64,000 nucleotides of DNA from Leishmania infantum JPCM5 (Eukaryota; Euglenozoa; Kinetoplastea; Trypanosomatida; Trypanosomatidae): positions 935,823 to 999,822 of the forward strand of contig NC_009413.2 in assembly GCF_000002875.2 (NCBI RefSeq). The letters are read 5' to 3'. Within the stretch, counting starts at the first letter, position 1. Each line of letters opens with the position of its first letter. Below are positions 45,280 through 55,857 of the stretch, one piece after another. The notes beneath the pieces were generated by a model, which was not told where the DNA came from, searched no databases, and worked only from the letters and a program-made list of their open reading frames with translations. Both the position numbers and the translations under genes were made by a program.

Positions 45280-47382
45280 TTAGGCGCCGGCTTGCATGGA
45301 CGAGGACGGTTCCTTGGTGAGCTGGTAGTCGCGCACGCTGTTGAGAGCATTCTGTGCCTTGGTGAGGGCCTCGAGCATCTCTTTGGCCGCCTTGCGCTGC
45401 GTTGCAATGCCTGGGGGCTCGGAGAGCAGTGCCTTGGCTGTCTTGTCCGAGTACAGCTCACTCACCAGGCGCGCATAGACTTCTTCTCGCAGACGAGTGA
45501 TCATAAGCAGCGTAATGGCCTTGGGTACCTGATCGGCGACGTTGCCCTTCACAATCGAAAAATAGCCCTCCACCATCTCGCGAATGGCGCTGTTCATGTA
45601 CTGCTCGTGCATCGTCATGTTTTTGCCTAGCATAATGCGCGACGGCACATCGTTCATGTCGGACTTGCTTCCGGGGCTCATGACATTGTCGGCATTGCCC
45701 TGATCCCTCGACTTCTCCGGCCTCTTTTCATCCCTGCCGCCCCTCTTGTCGTCCTTCCTGTCGTCCCTCTTGATGTCCCTGCCGCTCTGCTTCGGATCCG
45801 CCTGTGTACCGCCAGCCGCTGAGGCGTTCGGGTCACTCGAATTCCGCGGCGGCGAGGATGCATCTCCGTTCGTGGTGCCGTAGATATTCGCGAACGCGCG
45901 CTGCGCCAACTCGTCCATCATAGGATGCTTCACGTTAATGAAGCCGCGCTCGGCTTTAATGATGGTGCGCACGTGCGTCGAGGTCGGCAGCCGGTAGTCG
46001 AGCAGCATCTTCTTGCAGATCGAAATGATAGCGTCCTTCAGGTTCGGATAGCGGTCCACCTTGCCAGCGCAGATTTCGACGATCTTGGTCAGCTCCTCGT
46101 AGACGAAGGTGACGCACTTGATGCACGGCTCCTCGAGACGGGTGATCTGCTGCTTCGACAAGGCGACAAACACCTGGTCGGAGGGAAACAGAGTGGCGTG
46201 CATACCGGCCATGTTACGCGTGTTGATGCGGATGTAGTCGTCTGTGAGATCTTTCGTGGCGCTCAGGCTGGTCACGTAGGTGGCAAAGCACTCGTGGAAG
46301 ATGTAGTCCAGACGCGCCCCACCAAGCAGCTCCTTCGTGGCATCCGTGATACCACCATCAATCGTCTGATTCAGCGTGTCGCTGAAAAGCTTGATGAGAT
46401 ACAGCAGCTGTGCAGTGGGCTCGGTGATATCCTGCTCAAACATGCCCAGCTTCTCCATCTGCTTCTTGGTGGCTTCCATCAGCTGGTCCACGTGGCGCTT
46501 CAGGTCTGGAATAACGGCTTTGATGTGCTCCAGTAGCAAGAAGTTCAGTTTCTTGCTAAGGTAGGCGGTGCCGGCCTCCTCTGCGATGGGGGAGTAGATG
46601 GGCGAGTTTGCAAAGAACTCGTACTCGCTCCGCCGGGCAGCCTCCATCGACTTGCGATCGTTGATATCCTGCTGACTACGGCACACAACGCCGACGAAGC
46701 CGTGGCGGAGTTGTAGGACCTTGTTCTGCAGTACGTCAAAGCAGTCCGTGCCCTTGTCCATCAAGTCGATCTTGGTGAGCACACCGACCGTGCGCACACC
46801 CTCGGGGTCCAGCTGCTTTGCCAGGCGCAGCGACTGGCTCGTGGCAAGATCGGTGTTGGCAGGAGAAATAGCCAGAATGATCGTGTTCTTGGGCGACACG
46901 TAGCGCGTCACCATATCCTTGATCTGGCGGTCAATGTCCTTTGGCTGATCGCCAACGGCGTTCATCACCAGACCAGGCAAGTCCACGAGAGTCAGGTTCA
47001 GCACCGTGTTCGAGTAAACCTTGAGGCTGATCGGCTTATCCGTGATCGCGGACGGGCCGGCCATTTCGATCGTGCGGCGTGTGATTTCGTTTTGGATCTC
47101 GTTGAAGTCATAGAACTTCTTGTTGGGGATGTGCAGGAACTCGCCCCACTCCTCCTCGTTTGACTTGGGCAGCTGAACGAGCTGCAGCACGAGAGGGCAG
47201 CGTGTGACAATGCCGGATCCGCGCGGCAAAAAGTCCTTGCCGACGATCGACTCCAGCACAGAGCTCTTGCCACAACTCTGACTACCGACGACAGCGATCT
47301 GAGGGAGGTTGAGTTTGATGTTCATCTTGACGCCGGCGAAGGCGTCATGAAGCTCATTGATCACGCTGATCAACTGGTCCAT
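45280..47382 (-). CDS. Dynamin-like GTPase
   Basis: The frame is open to 47565, but the first Met is residue 62 of that frame (47382), which begins MDQLISVINELHDAF, the usual dynamin start; 700 residues. GTPase motifs: P-loop GSQSCGKSS (33-41), switch Thr60 in GIVTR, DLPG (134-137), TKID (203-206). Middle/stalk region follows, then an insert of about 75 residues at the insert-B/PH position (Asn/Ser then strongly charged KRDDRKDDKRGG), then the GTPase effector domain (about 590-690). There is no PH or proline-rich domain, as in Drp1/Dnm1. Trypanosomatid single dynamins act in mitochondrial fission and endocytosis. It should self-assemble on membranes from the cytosol. Confidence 0.96.
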   Translation of the reverse strand: MDQLISVINELHDAFAGVKMNIKLNLPQIAVVGSQSCGKSSVLESIVGKDFLPRGSGIVTRCPLVLQLVQLPKSNEEEWGEFLHIPNKKFYDFNEIQNEITRRTIEMAGPSAITDKPISLKVYSNTVLNLTLVDLPGLVMNAVGDQPKDIDRQIKDMVTRYVSPKNTIILAISPANTDLATSQSLRLAKQLDPEGVRTVGVLTKIDLMDKGTDCFDVLQNKVLQLRHGFVGVVCRSQQDINDRKSMEAARRSEYEFFANSPIYSPIAEEAGTAYLSKKLNFLLLEHIKAVIPDLKRHVDQLMEATKKQMEKLGMFEQDITEPTAQLLYLIKLFSDTLNQTIDGGITDATKELLGGARLDYIFHECFATYVTSLSATKDLTDDYIRINTRNMAGMHATLFPSDQVFVALSKQQITRLEEPCIKCVTFVYEELTKIVEICAGKVDRYPNLKDAIISICKKMLLDYRLPTSTHVRTIIKAERGFINVKHPMMDELAQRAFANIYGTTNGDASSPPRNSSDPNASAAGGTQADPKQSGRDIKRDDRKDDKRGGRDEKRPEKSRDQGNADNVMSPGSKSDMNDVPSRIMLGKNMTMHEQYMNSAIREMVEGYFSIVKGNVADQVPKAITLLMITRLREEVYARLVSELYSDKTAKALLSEPPGIATQRKAAKEMLEALTKAQNALNSVRDYQLTKEPSSSMQAGA

Positions 47383-49290
47383 GACTCTGAGTCTTTGCTG
47401 CGCGAGTATGTGAGGGGGAGGGGAAGGGTCGATGTGTGGCGAGCAACAAGGAGAGGAGACGGTGGGGTATAAAACGTCAATGGCGGGAAGGTACAAATAA
47501 AACAACGGAAAAGGACGCGGGTTGCACAGACGCCAGCAAAAAAAAAGTTCAGGGTGGCCGCTCACGGTGCTGTTGAGCGTGCGAACGCGGTGAGCTCTGC
47601 GTTCGACTGGCGCTGGAGGTGGACCCGCCTAGCTCACTTGCACGCCCATGCAAAGGGCGCGAACGAGGCACGTAAAGGCAAAGTGAAGCGGGGGGAGGAG
47701 ACAACGGAAAAGGCAACGAAGGTGCCAAGCGGCAGCCCAATCGCGCGGATAAAACCGCGATAACAAACACGAAAAAAAAAAGGAAATACAGAGGAGGTGC
47801 TGTCAAGCACACAGACACACTCGCTATCAAGCAAAAAAAAAACGAGAACCGCACTGGGAACGATTGCCTTCCCTGAATGTGAGTGCAGCGCGAGCCAGCT
47901 ACAACGATATATATAATAATAAAGAGCCGACAGAACAACGCCGGCACAGAGAGAGCAAGTGCGAGTGCGAGTGTGAGTGCGCAATATGAGAAGCGTGTAG
48001 ATGGGCAAGCACCGCGCACACAGGCGGGAGAGGGCGAGGCCGAGTGGGGGTGGGGAATGGTTGAGAGAAGAAATCAACACCGGGCACCAAAGGATTGTGA
48101 ATAGGCGTTGAAAGAAGGAGCTGAAGCGCAATCGCGGTTTGTTGTGGAGGCCCTGTAATGTGAATGCAAATTTTTCGGAAAAGAGAGGCGGAGGAAGGAG
48201 GAGATGTAGAGAGAGTCACGCGGGTACACAGACGCCACCAAGAGCTATGACACACAGCGGAGGAGAAGAAAGGAAGATGGAAGCGCGCAGCGTAGATGAC
48301 GGTGGAGAGGATGAAGCAAGGGCAACGGTGTGTGGAACCAAATGCGAGAGAGGGGAAGGGGAGGGGGACAGTGGTGCAAAGGCGTGAGGAAGAGAGTAGT
48401 GCGGTGCGGCGAGGCGAAAGAGGAAAGCACGCAGGAAATAGCGCGCCATCCGTTGAGCAACGGCAAGGATGCATTTTGCCAGCCATGTAGCACGAAGATG
48501 TGTCCGGAGTGCAGCGTCCGATGAGCATCTCCTCCCCCTCCCCCTCTAAGCACACGGGCATGCACAAGCACACGTACGCGCAGTAGGAGAGATTGCTCTC
48601 GAGGCTTCAATGCACCGCAGAGAAGAAGTGACGGCACATGCAGCGTGCAGAAAGACAGCGCTGCCCTTGTGGGCGTTGTGTCTTGTCGCTCGTGCTAATG
48701 AGTCGCTACGCTGCGCAAACGGACAGCAGGACGAAAAGGTGAGAAAGAGAACAGTGAAGGAGTGCACGGCCACGCAGACAAGCTAAAGAGACGTGCGTCG
48801 TGGCCGCGAAGAGCGATGACAGCTCTTCGAGTAAGACATAGATAGAGAACGAATCGGCGACAAAGAACGAAAAAAAAAAAACTATCCGGCACCAAGCCCC
48901 CTTCTCGTACGAGACGTCGCTACGCACGGCATCACGGCCGACGAGAAAAACAGTTCTCAGAAGATGCGAAGGTCTCTCGCCCATTATCCATGTCCTATTC
49001 TGCACTGTTACGGCACGCACACACAGGCACACACAACGCGATGTACCGTGGGTGGCCCACGCGCCCCACGCTCCCTACATCCTTTGCGTTGCATTCTTGA
49101 ACCACGCCACAAAGCACTATGTACATCATCTGTAACAGCAGGGCTAAGAGCACAATAGTGCCAAGAAGCACGCCTGTCTCTATGGGCTTGGGGTAAGCCC
49201 GGTGAATTCCCGTCTGTGCCGCCAACCAATGTGCGCACACTCTCTCTGTGCCGTCCTCGGTGTTGCGGGTGTTTCTTGACCCAAGTCGCT
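47383..49290. other. Intergenic region between DNAAF11 and dynamin genes
   Basis: 1.9 kb, pyrimidine-rich on the coding strand. It holds a hydrophobic open frame (48995-49240, minus) that lacks an ATG and is not called as a gene. Confidence 0.55.
47398..47430 (-). promoter_or_regulatory. Predicted trans-splice acceptor of the dynamin mRNA
   Basis: Minus-strand C/T tract at about 47410-47430 (cccttcccctccccctc) is followed by the first CAG at 47398-47400. The 5'UTR would be about 16 bases, which supports the ATG at 47382 over any start further upstream. Confidence 0.4.
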
Positions 49291-50757
49291 TCAGTGACTC
49301 GATGCCGCAGTGGTCGGAGCCAGCACTGCGGTAATGAGCTGCGACGCCAATGTAGCCGCATCTGCGGAAACTTTCATGGTAGACGGCACAGGCGAGATGT
49401 CCGCCACAGATTTTACGATGCTACTGCTCGCCGTGGTGGTGTCCTTACCACTGCTGTTGAGGGTGCCTGTTGTCCCTGTCTGATTGATCGATAGGGATGG
49501 TGATGAGCTACCGCCCATGCGACTCTCGATCTCCAGGAGTGTGGAGCGGGTGGGTGGTCTAGCCGCCTTTGGAGGAAAAGCTGTAGGCGGTGGGGTTGTG
49601 CTCGCCGCACTCGTCCCGGTTGCGTTGGAAGCCTTTTCGGTCACCTCGCGCAGCCCTCTGAGGCGCGCATGCGCGCCGCCCCGTCGTTCCTGCACCTCCG
49701 GTGCGTACGGCACCGTCACCTTTAGCTGTCCGGTCGTGGTAGAGCGCTGCACCTGCGCCGCGTCCGCCGCAAGCTCGTCCTCGGCCGGCACCTGGAGCAG
49801 CTTCCCCTTGATGAAAACCCGCACCACATCAACCTCTACCTGCACAGAGAGCAGCGTGGTGGAGATGAACTTGCCAGGCTCCACGGTGAGCACGAACTCC
49901 GCAGCGTCGTCCTGGTTCACGTGGAAAGGCACGCGGGGTTCGTTGCGCAGCAGTAGACGACCAAACTTGCTGCGCTCCTCCTCGGCGGTCAGACGCTTTG
50001 ACGGCTGTTGCTGCCTCTTCAGTTCCTGATGGAGAGCAGCGATGCTGCCGGGCTGCGGGGTCGACTGCTCTTCCCTTTTCTTCCGCTCCATCTGCTGCTG
50101 CTCGTGCAACATCTGCAGACGCTCCTCCGGTGTGTGCCCGTACACACGCTCGCCCTTGTCGTTGTACTTGGGCGGAAACGGATCTATTCCCTTTGCTAGC
50201 ATCTCTTGCTTGATGCGCTCCGCCTCGCGCACCTTCATCGCCTCCTCCTCGGCCACCTCAATCACCACGTCCTCCGCCTGTCGCGCCATGATGCGCTCCG
50301 CTCTGATGATCTCATCGCCGTCCAGCTCCTTCAACTGAGGCAATGAGTGAATGACATAGGCGCGGTAACCCTCCGTCTTCGTGCATGGGTTGCCTGTCAG
50401 GTGTAGCGACTCCAGAAACGGATTCGCGAGCAGTGTCTGCACCGATGTCGGATCCGCAATGAAGTTCAGCGTGAGGTCCAGCCGTTCCAGCGCCTCGCAC
50501 CCTTGAAGCCCGTCAATTACCGTAATATTGTTCACGGCGAGGTTGAGGTACTTCAGCCACTTCAGGTGCCGTAGTCCTTCGATGTGGCTGATATAGTTGT
50601 TGCAGAGGTAGATAATCTCCAGCTGGCGGCATGCGTCGCCGATGAGATCGATCTTTTCAATATCCTGCTGATGAAGAGCGATCTCTTTCAGGTTCGAGAG
50701 GCAGCCCTCGTTGTGCTCCGCGCGGCGACGGAGCAGCTCCACCGTAATCCGGACCAT
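49291..50757 (-). CDS. DNAAF11: LRRC6/DNAAF11-type dynein arm assembly factor
   Basis: 488 residues from the ATG at 50757. The N-terminus MVRITVELLRRRAEHNEG and HQQDIEKIDLI are nearly diagnostic of the LRRC6/tilB/seahorse family. SDS22-type LRRs fill about 20-125 (YLCNNYISHIEGL, LNLAVNNITVIDGL, LDLTLNFI), then an LRR cap (LHLTGNPCTKTEGYRAYV, LPQLKELDGDEI). A Glu/Arg-rich coiled coil runs about 150-240, then a CS/p23-like beta domain (about 270-365) and a disordered Ser/Thr tail. The family works in the cytosol with chaperones in preassembly of axonemal dynein arms; the T. brucei homologue is known as LRTP. It implies a motile flagellum. Confidence 0.95.
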   Translation of the reverse strand: MVRITVELLRRRAEHNEGCLSNLKEIALHQQDIEKIDLIGDACRQLEIIYLCNNYISHIEGLRHLKWLKYLNLAVNNITVIDGLQGCEALERLDLTLNFIADPTSVQTLLANPFLESLHLTGNPCTKTEGYRAYVIHSLPQLKELDGDEIIRAERIMARQAEDVVIEVAEEEAMKVREAERIKQEMLAKGIDPFPPKYNDKGERVYGHTPEERLQMLHEQQQMERKKREEQSTPQPGSIAALHQELKRQQQPSKRLTAEEERSKFGRLLLRNEPRVPFHVNQDDAAEFVLTVEPGKFISTTLLSVQVEVDVVRVFIKGKLLQVPAEDELAADAAQVQRSTTTGQLKVTVPYAPEVQERRGGAHARLRGLREVTEKASNATGTSAASTTPPPTAFPPKAARPPTRSTLLEIESRMGGSSSPSLSINQTGTTGTLNSSGKDTTTASSSIVKSVADISPVPSTMKVSADAATLASQLITAVLAPTTAASSH

Positions 50758-50790
50758 ATATATATATATGTGTGTGTGCTACTCTGTATG

Positions 50791-50818
50791 CTTGGGTAGA
50801 GAGGCAGAAAGGGAAGGC
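50791..50818 (-). promoter_or_regulatory. Predicted trans-splice acceptor of the DNAAF11 mRNA
   Basis: Minus-strand tract gccttccctttctgcctctc ends in CAAG at 50791-50794. The 5'UTR to 50757 would be about 34 bases and contains a short CA/TA repeat. Confidence 0.45.
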
Positions 50819-51673
50819 GTGGTCTGTGATATCCTGGCGCGAGAGAGCCACTCCAGAAAGGGACAGGGCAGCACACGTGGAATATGATGGAGAGACACGG
50901 ATTGTGTATGCGCGTGTGAGGAGTGGGTCAATCCAAAAACGGCGTGTGCGAGGATGTAAGCGTCGTCGACAGATGTGCTAGCTGCCTCGCAGTGTGGCAC
51001 ACTTCACTGCCTGGGGCCACCGTCTGCTTGATCCCAAAAGCGCTGTCTATTTCCCTGCCTCCTCTGTCCTGCGCTCACGTCGATGGGAGAGACAGGAGGT
51101 CAATCGGCCCATCGCGCCCCCACCCCTCTCCTAACGCTCTCACCATTTCGAGTGGAGCACACCAGGCAAAGTAACAGAACACTAAGGTGCCGCGATGAAT
51201 CTCTAGGCGCTACACACACACACACACGAGCTCCATGTCTGCTCAACACATGCCGCGGCCCTTCCACTTTTTGTTGTTTGGAACCGCGGCACAGCATCCA
51301 CGCATTCGGTGCGGTGATCTATCACGGCATCTCGATTTTTGCCTCGGTTGTCTTTCTTTCTGCACTGCACGTGCTTGCTTGTCCCCTCCACGCACATACA
51401 CGCACGTGCAGACGTGCATGGCGTCAACGCTCACCCCCCTTGCCCGGTCGCTCTGTTGTGTGCTCGTCCCTTCCATCCTCCTCACGTCCCACGCTGATCG
51501 GTGGTGACGACGATGGACCCTCTTCGCCAATCAGCGAGACGCTTGCATCAGCACACAAGAAGGGTGGAGCAGAAGGAGCATAGGGGGAGAAAGAGAAAGC
51601 CTGACAGGGTGTAGATAGCTATTCAAGCCGCAAGACAAGAACGGAAGAGGAAAAAATATATAAGCTATTCCTT

Positions 51674-52200
51674 TAACGTGACCACCCTTTTGGCCGTGTG
51701 AGATGAGCTGCACGCCAACCCACTGGCACTGCCGCAGGCCACATCCGCGTGGTGCAAAGCAGCGCTAGACACACGCGCGTTACAGCCATGCGCCGACTCA
51801 GTCGGCTGAGCGCGGCCCCTGCCTCGAACCCTGCCTATCCATCCGCATCGCGGGTCGCCGCCCAGTGCATCTTTCAACGTGGCCCGGGCGCCCCACACCA
51901 GTGGGGCAGTGTGAGGCCCGGGGGTGGGATACGTACGAGTCGCGCTGGCACTTCGCGCATCACATGGATGGCACAGACGAGTTCATCGACGCAGGTCGCT
52001 CCAACGCCACGCCAACCAGGACCTGACCATCGACGTCAGTAGCGCTGAATCGGCCTCGCCTTCCCACATCGCAGGCACTTGGCCCTGTCACCACCAGAGG
52101 TGGTTCGGCATTGGCGGGGGTAGGAGGAGGGGGGAAGGCTGCTTAGCTTCCCCACACAGAGTTGGGTGTACTGACTCCTGAGATACCACGCACTGAGAGG
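51674..52200 (+). mobile_element. SIDER2-like retroposon, element S5
   Basis: Starts with taacgtgaccacccttttgg, shared with S6 at 58598; homology runs to the cacagagttgggtgtactga region. It is followed by A-rich sequence (about 52215-52255), as expected behind a retroposed element. It is antisense to the genes and 1.3 kb downstream of the 53490 stop. Confidence 0.65.
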
Positions 52201-52412
52201 TGTCCACTCGTCGTCAGGGTTCCACAAAGACCCAAGACAACAAACACAAAAAGGGGCCGGCTATGAGAGAAAAAGAACGCGAAGAGACGCTGCAGACATA
52301 CCAGTGCACAGCTCACTGCCCGGATCACCTATGTCAACACCACCGTGATCCAGCCGCGAAAAACGATGAGAATGCAAAGAAAATACATACAGGAAGTATA
52401 CCACAAAGGGCA

Positions 52413-52413
52413 G

Positions 52414-52433
<20 letters not shown>
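52413..52433. repeat. CA dinucleotide microsatellite
   Basis: About ten AC units, 210 bases past S5. Confidence 0.9.
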
Positions 52434-52445
<12 letters not shown>

Positions 52446-52823
52446 GCGAACGTATACGCACGTTCATAGGCACACAGAGAGAGAGAGAGAGATACAAGCG
52501 CATTGAAAAGTTAATAAGATTGCACATGTATAAGAGAAGCGGGAAGAAAGAAGGGCCGCAGCGCACCGCCCTCCCCCTCCTCCTCTCTCGCCGGAGAGGA
52601 AGTAAAACGCAAAGGAAAAGAAGAAAGCACATCAAAGAACAGCGCGCCATGGCTAGAGAATGGGAGGGGCTATGGCACATCTGTCGTCGGTAGATAGGGG
52701 GAGGGGGAGAGGCTGACGAACGACCGCCCTCACACCATTCTTCTCGTTCTGTACGGGCAATCACATAAGAACAGCTGCAAAACCACGAAGAGAGCGAAGA
52801 GAGAAGAAAACGTGGAAAGTCAA

Positions 52824-53440
52824 CGCCGCACCGGTCAGGGCCGCTCTCACCCTGTCTTCCTGGAGCTGAAGCCGAAAGTGGGCGATTTCATCTTGGTTGC
52901 GACCCTAATCATCCACGAAGGCATCGATTAACTCACGGGGGACGGTAATGAAGGCGTCAGTGCGCGTCGGCGATCGCGCTCGAGCACGCTCGCTCAGATC
53001 GAGCCGATGCTGAACGCGGTGCAGCATCCGCTCCGTCGAAAGGTGTGGTTAGTGGATCTGGGATACTGATACGCGCGCAGCTGCGTCAGCGGCGTTCCAG
53101 CAGCTCCTCTTAATAGGCCTGCACCGTTTCCTTGGACTGCCAGTGGCGCCGCGGCGCATCACGGAGCTGAAGCACTGCCTATCGAGACGCTGCTGCTACC
53201 TCTCTCTCGATCCGTCGCGCCTCGCCGAGAGTCTAGCCGCCGCTGGGAGAGGCAGAGAAAATCGATGTATTTCCGGTGCCGTTCATCAGGTGACAGCTGT
53301 CGCTGGCTGGCGCGAAGGAACCGAGGTAACGCATGGGGCCGTCCAGCTCGCGCTTCTCCGAGGGCCGGTGGCGACAAAGCTCAGCGTCGCGGAGCTGCCG
53401 CCTCTTGAGCCTCGCTGCGAGGCTCCTCATCGTCGTTCCG
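52824..53440 (-). pseudogene. Decayed protein-coding relic
   Basis: Protein-like stretches appear on the minus strand in successive frames separated by stops and frameshifts: RQLSPDERHRKYIDFLCLSQ (about 53240-53320), RRHWQSKETVQAY then stop then EELLERR (about 53085-53165), and ERMLHRVQHRLDLSERAR through PRELIDAFVDD, a stop, and NQDEIAHFRLQLQEDRVRAAL (about 52830-53040). The charged, helical style resembles large kinetoplastid repetitive or coiled-coil proteins. I cannot name the parent gene. No intact frame spans the region. Confidence 0.5.
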
Positions 53441-53489
53441 CCCCTCGCCGCCGCTACAGTCAGCCGCTCCAGGCTGCCAGAGGTGAAAA

Positions 53490-54605
53490 CTACAGAAGCC
53501 TAGCTCGGAGACTCCGCCGCGGCGGTCTTGTCAAGGCTTGGTCCGAAGCTGCACCCTCGTTGTTACCCTGCTTTTTTTTAGACGACGTATTGGGGACCTT
53601 TCTGTCAGCCTTCAGCAGCGGGTTGCCACCACGACGCGTTGCAGAGGTCGGCACGGTCACCATATCCCTTGAGAACCCGACTAGCGGAGGCGTCGGCGAT
53701 GGGCTGAGGCTGAACGGCGACAATTCCAGCGCCGTCCGATGACCGCCAACGCCAGAGGGAGTGAAAGAAGAGCTGGCACCCAGCGAGGACCAGTGTCGCA
53801 GCGTCGGCACTGCGGCAGACACATCCGGTGCGCTCGTGAAGCGTGACGCTGAGTCACCTGCAGAGAGGAGGGCAGCTTGCCTCGGTGCACGAACAGCCCA
53901 TAGGCTTGCACTTGTCTCCTGCGATCGAGTAGCACTTAGCGTGGCGGCGCCAGTGCTCCCCTCCGACGGGGGCACGGGTATGGCATAATACTGCATTGCC
54001 TTCTTCACACGCGATCCGTCAGGCGCCAAAACCAGTGACGCCTTCCACGTCTCGTACTGCTTGAGCGAGCGGCACAGCAGCGCCTCGTGGGTGGAGGTAT
54101 GATGCACGAAGCTCAACACGTTTATGAGTGCCTCATACTGTGCAGAAGAGGTCGCGTGCAGCAAGAGGTCCACCGGCATCTCGTGGAAGCAGTTCCGGCG
54201 AGGGAAGTCCTTGGGTGCAATGGCGAAGGGGCGACTCCGCATGCGGACGCCAAGGGCACGCGCCTGTGCATCGCAGATAAGTTCCGAAATGTCCTCGACT
54301 TTGGCGCACCGCGAGACGCGCCCCCGCTTCGAGGCTACACCGATCGTGTAGTCTGTAACAAAGACGACACGCTTGTCGCGGGCACCGATACGGTTGAGCT
54401 TACTCACCACGTCAAAGAAGAAAAGTCGAGCACCTCGCAGGTAAGGAAAGGCGCTGCTGTACTTTTCTGGGAGGTCGATGAGAGCGCACTCCACGAACGA
54501 CTTACCCGTCCGCGTCACGGGGGAGATGCACTTCCTTTCCTTCTCCACATCACACGAGGCCGCGTCGGGTGAGGAAGTGGTACTCATGGAATGGTGCAAT
54601 GGCAT
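53490..54605 (-). CDS. Hypothetical kinetoplastid protein, possible PH-like domain
   Basis: 371 residues from the ATG at 54605 (second Met at residue 7). Residues 35-190 look globular: ALIDLPEKYSSAFPYLRG, then KRVVFVTDYTIGVASKRGRVSRCAKVEDISELI (about 78-110, shown in part), a beta-rich pattern also seen in kinetoplastid PH-like proteins, where a strand V-x-V-T-D precedes a G-x-hydrophobic-x-R turn. A helical part with HHTSTHEALL follows. Residues 210-371 are Ser/Pro/Arg-rich and probably disordered, ending in a basic tail. There is no signal peptide or membrane segment. The function is unknown; the PH-like idea is weak. Confidence 0.75.
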   Translation of the reverse strand: MPLHHSMSTTSSPDAASCDVEKERKCISPVTRTGKSFVECALIDLPEKYSSAFPYLRGARLFFFDVVSKLNRIGARDKRVVFVTDYTIGVASKRGRVSRCAKVEDISELICDAQARALGVRMRSRPFAIAPKDFPRRNCFHEMPVDLLLHATSSAQYEALINVLSFVHHTSTHEALLCRSLKQYETWKASLVLAPDGSRVKKAMQYYAIPVPPSEGSTGAATLSATRSQETSASLWAVRAPRQAALLSAGDSASRFTSAPDVSAAVPTLRHWSSLGASSSFTPSGVGGHRTALELSPFSLSPSPTPPLVGFSRDMVTVPTSATRRGGNPLLKADRKVPNTSSKKKQGNNEGAASDQALTRPPRRSLRARLL

Positions 54606-55857
54606 GTGGTTGCGTGGGGCTCGATGCAGTGCTGATCTGCTCTACGCATGCACGTAAAAAGACGATCCCCCCTCAGTTCCGTCGCACGGACACAAAAGGA
54701 GAGAGACTCAGGGAGCACGTCTGCACGTCCTGGCATGCATCATCGCTCAAAGGAAGTTCTACCAAGTTCTGTCACGTGTCCTGCTCCCACCTTTCCTGAG
54801 AATGCTTTCCTTTCCTTCTATATAGATCGTATCTTCTCTCTGTCGGCTGTGTCGGTAGGAGGAAGGAGCACAGTGGCGTACTGGCGTGATGTGGCGTCAA
54901 GTAGTGAGCACAGAAAACGAAAAGAGACAACAGAAAGGTGCAGGCGGTGAAGTCGGGGGGAGTGCAAAGATATTCGGTGCCTGTTTTTACGACATTTACA
55001 CGGCAGAATGCGCATACTCATCAACTCCGACAACGACTGCGTTGAACTCGAGGCGGTTACGCTACGCTCGCGCGCCGCAGACCACATACGCACAGCTTCC
55101 TTTCCGTCAAGGTGCCCGCCATCTCTGCCGCACAGCATGAGTGAGACCCCACTCAGCTCACCTCAGGGCCTGTCACAGGCCCCATCCGCGTGGGGCGAGG
55201 CAGCGCTAGACAAACGTGTTACAGCAATGCGCCGACTCAGTCATCCCAGCACCGCCCCTACGCAAAACTCTACTCTCCCCCTTCCGCCGCACAGCCGCGC
55301 CACCCATTGTGCTGGTCGCCACCCAGTGCATCTCCTCGCGGTCGCGCAGGCTGTGCCTCCACCAGCAGGCAGTGCGGGGGCCGTGTGGGATACGTTCGAG
55401 TCACGCGGACACGTCGCCTATCGCATGGATGGCAGAAGCGTGCGCACCGTCGCTGGCCTCTCCAGCGCAACAATGTCCACAGCCTGACCGCCGGCATGCG
55501 TGGCGGTACATCGCTCTGACCCTCCCGCCCTCCGCCATGTCCGAGGTGCGTGAAGTTTTCACCACCTGAAGTGGCTCGGCGTTGGCAGGGATAGGGGGGT
55601 GGGGGCTGCATAGCTTCCCCCACACAGAGCGTGGGGAGGGGGAGGGGTGTACTGCGCCCTGCGATGCCACGCACGGAGAGGGGTGTCCTCCCCGCTCCCC
55701 CTCCGCACCCTTTCGCAATCGAGCAGAATGTATGCAGATCAATGGAATGGAGGGAGACGCACACTGCTGCCCTTTCAGCTATTTGCACGACCTCCGTTTT
55801 TTCTGCTCCCTCTTGCTCTGCTCTCGCCCTCCTCTTATTGCACTTATAGCGACCTGC
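54606..55857. other. Intergenic region with SIDER-like element S4
   Basis: The left half (54606-55149) has no gene or clear signal. The right half is element S4 followed by 150 bases up to the stop of the next gene. Confidence 0.6.
55150..55710 (+). mobile_element. SIDER2-like retroposon, element S4
   Basis: Reverse complement of S1 and S3 with very high identity from about 55290 to 55700; 55267-55293 is shared only with S3, and 55150-55265 matches the 5' part of S2, S5 and S6. It sits about 150 bases downstream of the 55858 stop, so it is almost certainly within that gene's 3'UTR, antisense. Confidence 0.65.

Larger units (their letters stand above)
50758..52823. other. Intergenic region with SIDER-like element S5
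   Basis: Holds the DNAAF11 acceptor, the element at 51674-52200, and a CA microsatellite at 52413-52433. No gene seen. Confidence 0.6.

Noticed and set aside
48995..49240. Hydrophobic open frame on the minus strand (ETGVLLGTIVLLALLLQMMY) downstream of DNAAF11
   Set aside because: It has no ATG before the hydrophobic part, leaves only about 50 bases to the DNAAF11 stop, and shows no polypyrimidine tract there. It could be chance; a conservation search would decide.
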